From contig NZ_CP025003.1 in assembly GCF_002812485.1 (NCBI RefSeq), positions 930,001-994,000 on the forward strand: DNA of 64,000 nucleotides, read 5' to 3'. The position numbers and the translations under genes are program-made. This document shows, in pieces, positions 58,096 to 64,000 of this stretch. Below the pieces are notes generated by a model. The model did not search any database. It was not told the DNA's origin and worked only from the letters and a program-made list of their open reading frames with translations. The first letter of the stretch is position 1, and every line of letters begins with the position of its first letter. The DNA comes from Dickeya fangzhongdai. GTDB taxonomy: Bacteria > Pseudomonadota > Gammaproteobacteria > Enterobacterales > Enterobacteriaceae.

Positions 58096-58317
58096 GGTGC
58101 TGTTCTCACCCTATGATATGCAGGTTACGGCATCATATCGGGATGATTTTCAGCTGGCTAGTTGCGATTTGCATGAAAAAACGGCAAAAAAATGCCCGCT
58201 GTCGATCTTTATTATCATAAACTAGCGCCCAGACTTGCACTTGGGTACACAGGCAAATACAGTTAGAGGTATGTGTATTTGCCGTAGTGGCAACGTATTG
58301 GAATAACTGGGATAGCA

Positions 58318-59253
58318 ATGATGCAGGACCTGCGTCTGATCTTGATTGTTGTTGGCGCGATCGCAATTATAGCACTGTTACTGCACGGTCTTTGGACAAG
58401 CCGTAAGGAACGCTCGTCCCTTTTCCGCGATCGTCCGGTAAAACGCCTGAAGCCAAAGCGTGATGACGCCCCGCTGGAAGAGCTTGACGAAGGGGTCGGC
58501 GAGGTGCGGGTAACGCATTCCCGCGGCCAGCAGAATCCTTCGTCCGGCAACTATGCGCCTTCGGGCGAGCGTTCAGCGCCGTCCTTCGGGCAGGAACCGG
58601 CGGCCTATGATCCATTGCTGGATGACGTCGAGCCGCAAGCGCCGTTGCGTCAACCCGTTCAGCCTGCGGCGCCGCGCGCCGAGCCTCAGTCCGCTCCCCA
58701 GTATCAGCAACCGCAGCCGGTATCCGAATCGGCTGCGCGCATTGTCGACGAAACCACGCCGGAAACGTATGACCGGCAACCCGAGCCGGCGGCGCCTGAA
58801 GCGCCTGCGACCGCACAACATGAATCGCAGCAGGAGGCCGTGCTGGTGCTGCATGTGGCGGCTCATCAGGGCGGCGTGATCGGCGGCGAATTGTTGTTGC
58901 AAAGCGTATTGCAGTCCGGTTTCCAGTTCGGCGAAATGAACATTTTCCATCGTCACGTCAACCCTGCAGGCAGCGGCCCGGTGCTGTTCAGCCTGGCCAA
59001 CATGGTCAAACCCGGTTCTTTCAACGTAGAAGCGATGTCCGAGTTCACTACGCCGGGCGTGTCGATTTTCATGATGGTGCCGTCTTACGGCGACGCCAGC
59101 CAGAATTTCAAGCTGATGCTGCAGTCGGCTCAGCGTATCGCTGATGACGTGGGCGGCGTGGTGCTGGACGATGAGCGTCGTCTGGTGACGCCGCAGAAAG
59201 TGGAAGCCTATAAAGCTCGTATTCGTGCGGTACTCAAGGCTAATGGCGAATAA
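58318..59253 (+). CDS. zipA: Cell division protein ZipA
   Basis: The 311 residues begin [20 protein letters not shown], the membrane anchor, then a charged segment ([21 protein letters not shown]) and a Pro/Gln/Glu-rich linker. The FtsZ-binding domain follows ([37 protein letters not shown]). It anchors FtsZ at the inner membrane. In E. coli ligA follows directly; here a transporter gene does. Confidence 0.96.
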   Translation: MMQDLRLILIVVGAIAIIALLLHGLWTSRKERSSLFRDRPVKRLKPKRDDAPLEELDEGVGEVRVTHSRGQQNPSSGNYAPSGERSAPSFGQEPAAYDPLLDDVEPQAPLRQPVQPAAPRAEPQSAPQYQQPQPVSESAARIVDETTPETYDRQPEPAAPEAPATAQHESQQEAVLVLHVAAHQGGVIGGELLLQSVLQSGFQFGEMNIFHRHVNPAGSGPVLFSLANMVKPGSFNVEAMSEFTTPGVSIFMMVPSYGDASQNFKLMLQSAQRIADDVGGVVLDDERRLVTPQKVEAYKARIRAVLKANGE

Positions 59254-59301
59254 CGTTCAGGGCGAATAACGGCGAATGTGTTGTTAATTCTTATACTTTT
59301 C

Positions 59302-59331
59302 AGAAGCCTCCGTCCGCGGGGGCTTTTTACT
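59302..59331 (+). terminator. Terminator of zipA
   Basis: AGCCTCCG and CGGGGGCT pair (one G-T) around TCCG and are followed by T5. Confidence 0.85.
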
Positions 59332-59416
59332 TTCATCGTGAGCGTCCTGGCGGCGTTCACGTTCAGTGTGTCGGCGCAGGGCGAGATGCGCGCCGGCCGG
59401 CGACAAGGTGCAGACA

Positions 59417-60670
59417 GTGGGCGGCAGTAATACGTTAAAACAGGAATTGGGGCTGGTTCAGGGCATCGGGTTGTTGTCGACCTCGTTGCTGGGGACCGGC
59501 GTGTTTGCCGTACCCGCACTGGTGGCGGAGCAGGCGCGGGGCGATAGCCTGTGGGCCTGGCCGCTGCTGATTGCGCTGGTGTTTCCGATTGCCATCGCTT
59601 TTGCGTCGCTTGGCCGGCACTTTCCGAATGCCGGCGGCGCGGCGCACTTTGTTCGGCTGGCGTTTGGCCCGCGACTAGCCAGGGTCACCGGTTGGTTGTT
59701 CTTGTCCGTCATCCCGGTCGGTTTGCCTGCGGCGATGCAAATCGCGGCCGGTTTCTGGCAGGCGGCCTTTGGCCTCAATGCCGGCGGTTTGCTGCTGGTG
59801 CAATTGCTGACGCTGGCCGTGATTTGGCTGCTGGGAATGCGTAGTGCCGGCTCCAGCGCCACGGTACAGACGCTGATTGCGCTGCTGGTGGTCTTGCTGG
59901 TGGCGGCGATCTGGTGGCAGGGTCGGATTACGCCGTCCCAGATTTCGTGGCCTGCGCTGGCGGACATTAATGGAGCGAAGATGCTGGATGCGCTGGCGGT
60001 GATGTTCTGGTGCTTCGTCGGGCTGGAAGCCTTTGCCCATCTGGCGACGGAGTTCAAATCGCCCGAACGGGATTTTCCTCGAGCGTTGCTGATCGGCATG
60101 CTGCTGGCGGGCGCCGTTTACTGGGGATGTACTGTCGCGGTGCTGCATTTCGGGGCTTATGGCCCTCATCAGGCGGCTACCGCATCTTTGCCCAGTATTG
60201 TGGTGCGTTTGTTCGGCGATCATGCCTTGTGGCTGGCCTGCATCGTGGGTTATCTCGCCTGTTTCGCCAGTGTGAATATCTATACTCAGGGTTTTGCCCG
60301 GCTGGTGTGGTCACAGGCGCCTGAAGAAAGCCGTCTGGCCCAGCTATCGGCATCGCGTACGCCGGTGAATGCGTTGTCGCTGGTGGTGGCTTGCTGTTTG
60401 ATCTGCTGTCTGATCATTTACTGGCTGAACCTGCCGCTGTCCGAACTGATTGTTTACGCCAACGGCATTTTCATTTTGATTTATCTGCTGTGCATGCTGG
60501 CGGGCTGGCGTCTGTTGCGCGGGCGTTCCCGCGTAATGGCGATCATCGGCAGCGTCCTGTGCGCGGCGCTGTTGCTGACGCTCGGCTGGAAGTCGTTGTA
60601 TGCGTTGGGGATGCTGGCGGCGCTATGGCTGATGCTGCCGGCCAGGCGCGAGGCGGTGACGGCTGACTGA
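59417..60670 (+). CDS. yjeH: YjeH-type amino acid (methionine/branched-chain) exporter
   Basis: GTG 59417 gives 417 residues, close to E. coli YjeH (418). The text LKQELGLVQGIGLLSTSLLGTGVFAVPAL and MFWCFVGLEAFAHLATEFKSPERDFPRALLIG is nearly the same. An APC-family inner-membrane protein reported to export methionine and branched-chain amino acids. Its place after zipA, where ligA is normally found, is unusual. Confidence 0.9.
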   Translation: MGGSNTLKQELGLVQGIGLLSTSLLGTGVFAVPALVAEQARGDSLWAWPLLIALVFPIAIAFASLGRHFPNAGGAAHFVRLAFGPRLARVTGWLFLSVIPVGLPAAMQIAAGFWQAAFGLNAGGLLLVQLLTLAVIWLLGMRSAGSSATVQTLIALLVVLLVAAIWWQGRITPSQISWPALADINGAKMLDALAVMFWCFVGLEAFAHLATEFKSPERDFPRALLIGMLLAGAVYWGCTVAVLHFGAYGPHQAATASLPSIVVRLFGDHALWLACIVGYLACFASVNIYTQGFARLVWSQAPEESRLAQLSASRTPVNALSLVVACCLICCLIIYWLNLPLSELIVYANGIFILIYLLCMLAGWRLLRGRSRVMAIIGSVLCAALLLTLGWKSLYALGMLAALWLMLPARREAVTAD

Positions 60671-60716
60671 AAGCAGACAGGGCGGCAAGCCCTGTCTGGC
60701 GTCGCGCCGGCGGGAA

Positions 60717-61001
60717 TTATTGCGGATCGGCTGGCGACTGTTGCGTCGGTTCGTTGCCGGCGGCTTTTGCTTCCAGCGCGCTCAGACGCTGTTCCAGCAG
60801 TGCCAGTTTCTCGCGGGTTCGCAGCAATACCTGGGTTTGCACGTCAAACTCTTCGCGGCTGACCAAATCCAGCTTGCCCAGCTGTGATTGCAGAATCTGA
60901 CGGATTTTCTTCTCTACATCCTCGCCAAATTCCCGGATGCCTTTCGGCATGGATTCCTGCACCTGACGGGCAATCTGCTCTAACTTTTTCGGGTCAATCA
61001 T
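60717..61001 (-). CDS. ubiK: Ubiquinone biosynthesis accessory factor UbiK (YqiC)
   Basis: The 94 residues ([32 protein letters not shown], then a long coiled coil [30 protein letters not shown]) are typical of UbiK. It forms a trimer that supports the Ubi complex for ubiquinone synthesis. It is divergent from ribB as in E. coli. Confidence 0.95.
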   Translation of the reverse strand: MIDPKKLEQIARQVQESMPKGIREFGEDVEKKIRQILQSQLGKLDLVSREEFDVQTQVLLRTREKLALLEQRLSALEAKAAGNEPTQQSPADPQ

Positions 61002-61168
61002 GACGCTTTCCTGAACTGTTTGACGAATGGCGAATATAACCCAAGTGTAATGCCAGACTAGCGTTGTATAAACAAAAAGTGATTTTCATACGATGAATTT
61101 TGCGATCCATAAGCGGGGTTAGAGATTGCCCGTCCCTCCAGTTAGCGCTATAGTAATCCTGCTTATTC

Positions 61169-61322
61169 TCAGGGCGGGGCGTAATTCCCCACCGGCGGTA
61201 AACCAGTTTGCGCCATCAGGCCGGCTGGAAGCCCGCGAGCGCTCAGACGATATCGTTTGAGGTCAGCAGATCCGGTGTAATTCCGGGGCCGACGGTAATA
61301 GTCCGGATGGGAGAGAGTAACG
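61169..61322 (+). promoter_or_regulatory. FMN riboswitch (RFN element)
   Basis: The conserved elements are in order: AGGGCGGGGCG, CCCCACCGGCGGT, AGCCCGCGAGCG, GTCAGCAGATCCGGTG, TTCCGGGGCCGACGGT and AGTCCGGATGGGAGAGA. It fills most of the 447-bp gap between ubiK and ribB. A later hairpin region (about 61325-61375) is the probable expression platform. FMN binding should switch ribB off. Confidence 0.97.
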
Positions 61323-61448
61323 GTTTCTGACAGGTTTGCGCCTGCACGCGTTATTTTTGCGTTTTTGCCGCTGTTTTTCAGTGCAAAAACGACTCCTCAA
61401 GTTCGCCCTGATTCTGGTAATCCATATTAATAATGAGGTTTTTTTACC

Positions 61449-62102
61449 ATGAATCAGACTTTACTTTCCGAATTTGGTACTCCCGCTGAACGTGTTGAAC
61501 GTGCGCTGGATGCGTTGCGTCACGGCCGTGGCGTGATGGTGTTGGACGATGAAGACAGGGAAAACGAAGGTGACATGATTTTCCCGGCCGAAACCATGAC
61601 CGTTGAACAGATGGCGCTGACCATTCGTCACGGCAGCGGCATCGTGTGCCTGTGCCTCACCGAAGAACGCCGTCAAAAGCTGGAGCTGCCGATGATGGTG
61701 GAACACAACTCCAGCCATTATCAGACTGCGTTCACCGTCACGATTGAAGCCGCCGAAGGCGTTACCACCGGCGTATCCGCCGCTGACCGTCTGACCACGG
61801 TTCGCGCGGCGACTGCCGATGATGCTCGCCCGAGCGACCTGAACCGTCCCGGTCATGTGTTCCCGCTGCGCGCGCAGCCGGGCGGCGTGCTGGCGCGCGG
61901 CGGTCATACCGAAGCCACTGTGGATTTGATGCGTCTGGCTGGGTTCAAACCGTTCGGCGTGCTGTGCGAACTGACCAATGACGATGGCTCTATGGCCCGC
62001 GCGCCGGAAGTGATCGCATTTGCGAAACAGCACGATATGCCGGTACTGACCATTGAGGATTTGGTGGCCTACCGTCAGGCGGCTGAGCGTAAAGCCAGCT
62101 GA
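61449..62102 (+). CDS. ribB: 3,4-dihydroxy-2-butanone 4-phosphate synthase
   Basis: The 217 residues carry the DHBP synthase motifs [31 protein letters not shown] and [22 protein letters not shown]. It makes the four-carbon unit of riboflavin from ribulose 5-phosphate. No GTP cyclohydrolase II domain is fused. It is controlled by the upstream FMN riboswitch. Confidence 0.97.
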   Translation: MNQTLLSEFGTPAERVERALDALRHGRGVMVLDDEDRENEGDMIFPAETMTVEQMALTIRHGSGIVCLCLTEERRQKLELPMMVEHNSSHYQTAFTVTIEAAEGVTTGVSAADRLTTVRAATADDARPSDLNRPGHVFPLRAQPGGVLARGGHTEATVDLMRLAGFKPFGVLCELTNDDGSMARAPEVIAFAKQHDMPVLTIEDLVAYRQAAERKAS

Positions 62103-62134
62103 TTATCAGACGGCGCGCCGTCGACTCTTCTTCC

Positions 62135-62168
62135 TGCAGGGCCGGTTTTCCGGCCCTGATTTTTTTCA
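62135..62168 (+). terminator. Terminator of ribB
   Basis: AGGGCCGG and CCGGCCCT pair around TTTT, followed by GATTTTTTTC. Confidence 0.9.
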
Positions 62169-62178
62169 GGCGTCAGGT

Positions 62179-63042
62179 TCAGGCTGGTTTCCGCGCCAGC
62201 AGTGTGGCAAAGCGCAGTTTGATGCGGTTACCGTTGGCGTCGGTTTTGTGCAGTTCTCCCACATCCTCGTTGTATTTCACGATTTCCCAGTCACGGTAAT
62301 AGTCGTGCAACTCGTTGTGCCCGAAGGTGAACGAGAACGGCATCGGGCAGGGGAAGTCGTCGGTGGACATGGCGGCGACGATCAGGTTATAGCCCCCGGC
62401 GACGGTGTGCTCCTGCATATTGCTGATAATCGCCGGGATGCGCGCTCGTTCCAGAAACATGAACACCACTGTCGACAGGATGAAATCGTACTGGTGACGA
62501 ATATCGGCCTGATTGATGTCGTGGACGAACGCCTCAATCCGGCTGAGCGGCTCATCAGCGATGATGCTATTGAGCTTATCAATGCTCATGACGTTCTTGT
62601 CGCAGGCGGTGACGTCAAACCCTTTCAGGTTCAGGTAGAGCGCGTTGCGCCCGCCGCCACAGCCCAGATCCAGCGCTTTTCCCGGCTGCACATGACGCAC
62701 AGCGTTGATCACTTCCGAGTGGGTGCGCGTCAGCTCATATTTTTTGTGGTAATAGTCTTCTGCCGTGCAGTAAAACCCCAACTGGCATTCCAGATCGTCT
62801 GAAAACGAGACGATGCGATGCCAGCACTGCGGTTCAATGTAGGGCGGCTGCTGTTGTGGCGAGAAGTGGAAGCGTTCTTTGGTGTCGCCCTGTTCTGTCA
62901 GCAGGTCGAAAGTCAGCTCGCCTTTTAAAATATGTAGCTTTGCCCAGGTGCCTTCTTTGGTGTTGTGTTTTTCCTGGAATGCCGCTGGCAGCGTGCTGCT
63001 GTTCCATACCGGCATGTGTTTATAGCAAATCAGTTCTTGCAT
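62179..63042 (-). CDS. tehB: TehB-type SAM-dependent methyltransferase with N-terminal DUF1971 domain
   Basis: The 287 residues combine an N-terminal cupin-like DUF1971 domain ([34 protein letters not shown]) with a methyltransferase domain ([29 protein letters not shown]). This is the long TehB form. TehB detoxifies tellurite by methylation in E. coli; the native role is unclear. No tehA lies beside it. Confidence 0.92.
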   Translation of the reverse strand: MQELICYKHMPVWNSSTLPAAFQEKHNTKEGTWAKLHILKGELTFDLLTEQGDTKERFHFSPQQQPPYIEPQCWHRIVSFSDDLECQLGFYCTAEDYYHKKYELTRTHSEVINAVRHVQPGKALDLGCGGGRNALYLNLKGFDVTACDKNVMSIDKLNSIIADEPLSRIEAFVHDINQADIRHQYDFILSTVVFMFLERARIPAIISNMQEHTVAGGYNLIVAAMSTDDFPCPMPFSFTFGHNELHDYYRDWEIVKYNEDVGELHKTDANGNRIKLRFATLLARKPA

Positions 63043-63069
63043 AAAGACCTCGTGCGTCCGCGTATCCCG

Positions 63070-63188
63070 CTATATCCGTCATACTTCACGTTGCAGATGC
63101 GTTGGCGGCGTTCAAACCGGCGTAAGCCGATTTGCCACTCACCCAGTCGCCGCCTTTCTGCAACTCGAATTGTTTGGGGGACATTCTA
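63070..63188. repeat. Palindromic intergenic repeat (YPAL-like)
   Basis: CATACTTCACGTTGCAGATG near 63081 and CTGCAACTCGAATTGT near 63157 are imperfect inverted copies at the two ends of about 120 bp of noncoding DNA. The inner arms (GGCGGCG and CGCCGCC) also match. The form and text are those of dispersed palindromic repeats common in Yersinia, Serratia and soft-rot bacteria. It fills the tehB-norW gap. Confidence 0.65.
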
Positions 63189-63283
63189 TTAATCACGCAA
63201 TGGTGTGACCAGAAATATGTATTATAAATACATGAAATAACGCTGCTGCCTGCATGGTGCCGTTGCTATCGACATGATGCGGC

Positions 63284-64000
63284 TCATGATGACAATTGCC
63301 GTAACAGCGGAAAGGCTTCTTTCATGCGATCGCCCCCCACGACGAACCCCCGCAACTGCTCTCCCACCACACCTTTTGCCACCATCCCGCCATGATCCGC
63401 GACGAGGTGCCAGACCAGTTCCGGGTTCTGCGTTTCGCCAGCCAGCTGTAATGGAAACAACGGGGTTTTCACTTTAATCAGCATCGCGGGCAGGGTGAGG
63501 GAACCGTTCCCTTCCGGCACATGCTTGACCGCGCTATTACCGGTGCTGGCTGCGATAATGCTGTTGGCTGCGATACTGGCGGTCAACTGAATCGGTTGTA
63601 AAAAGGGCAGCAGCTTGCCGTTGATTTCAGCGCAGTCTCCCAGCGCGTAAATATGCGGATCAGAGCTACGCAGCTGGCTGTCGGTCACGATGCCGCGATT
63701 AACCGCCAGTCCGGCGGCAGCGGCCAGCGAGGTATTGGCGCGCAATCCGATGGCGGAGATCACTTCGTCGACTTCCAGCGTGCGCCCGGACATCAACGTG
63801 ACTTTCAGGCCAGCGTCGGTTTTTTCCAGTTGCTGAAGTCCGGTATTGAGCATCAGTTCCACGCCTTGTTGCAGCAAGGCGGCTTGCAGCCGGGCGCTGA
63901 TTTCGACGGGCAGCAACGCAGAAAGAAGGTGCGATGCCCGATCCACCAGGGTGATCTGCTTACCGGCCAGCGCCATATCCATCGCCAGTTCGCTGCCGAT
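63284..64000 (-). CDS. norW: NorW, NADH:flavorubredoxin reductase, C-terminal part (runs off window)
   Basis: The frame is open to the window edge (IGSELAMDMALAGKQITLVDRASHLLSALLPVE). DPHIYALGDCAEINGKLLPFLQPIQL and LPAMLIKVKTPLFPLQLAGETQNPEL follow, matching NorW closely to its end DRMKEAFPLLRQL. It passes electrons from NADH to the NorV flavorubredoxin, which reduces nitric oxide under anaerobiosis. norV is expected just outside the window. Confidence 0.93.
   Translation of the reverse strand: MGSELAMDMALAGKQITLVDRASHLLSALLPVEISARLQAALLQQGVELMLNTGLQQLEKTDAGLKVTLMSGRTLEVDEVISAIGLRANTSLAAAAGLAVNRGIVTDSQLRSSDPHIYALGDCAEINGKLLPFLQPIQLTASIAANSIIAASTGNSAVKHVPEGNGSLTLPAMLIKVKTPLFPLQLAGETQNPELVWHLVADHGGMVAKGVVGEQLRGFVVGGDRMKEAFPLLRQLSS

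Overview
The window comes from the chromosome of an enterobacterial plant pathogen, most likely Dickeya or a close Pectobacteriaceae relative. This is inferred from gene families and order only. The backbone follows Escherichia coli neighbourhoods: smpB-ssrA; ratA-rnfH / bamE-recN-nadK / grpE; talA / maeB; hemF-ypeA-yfeY-yfeX-cysM; crr-ptsI-ptsH-cysK-cysZ-zipA; ubiK / ribB. E. coli genes expected here but absent include amiA, pdxK, tktB and, notably, ligA after zipA.

Layout. 1-5.1 kb, on the 3' side of the tmRNA gene, is a decayed accessory zone. It holds broken frames, a truncated IS256-family transposase, a small membrane protein and an IS3-family element whose orfA is split by an IS1111-group (IS110 family) element. 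5.2-19.1 kb is backbone with readable control sites: two LexA boxes before recN, a sigma-32 promoter before grpE, a Fur-like box before mntH, and a palindromic repeat between talA and maeB. 19.3-27.5 kb is a Fur-box-preceded operon of a TonB-like protein, a TonB-dependent receptor, an M16 protease and an SbmA/YddA-type ABC exporter. Its composition matches the Fus (ferredoxin uptake and proteolysis) / PqqL-YddAB type of system.

28.7-42.7 kb is a UDP-glycosyltransferase gene cut in two by a 12.65-kb Tn3-family transposon with 5-bp target duplications. The transposon carries OsmC, TetR, AhpD, thioredoxin, old yellow enzyme, DsbA/FrnE-like protein, SDR, MalY/PatB-like C-S lyase, EamA exporter and alpha/beta hydrolase genes. 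Four copies of a CTAG-centred palindrome sit at its promoters, so that every cargo gene lies downstream of one. The cargo resembles the thiosulfinate (allicin) tolerance clusters of onion-associated bacteria, here packaged as one transposon under one probable repressor. A decayed second copy of the transposase tail lies at the right end.

42.8-64 kb returns to backbone: a Ner-like regulator, a LuxR-type regulator with an NCS1 permease, yfeX, cysM, macAB with a divergent CpxRA-like two-component system, the PTS operon, cysK, cysZ, zipA, a YjeH-type exporter, ubiK, an FMN riboswitch with ribB, a TehB-type methyltransferase, a palindromic repeat and the 3' part of norW.
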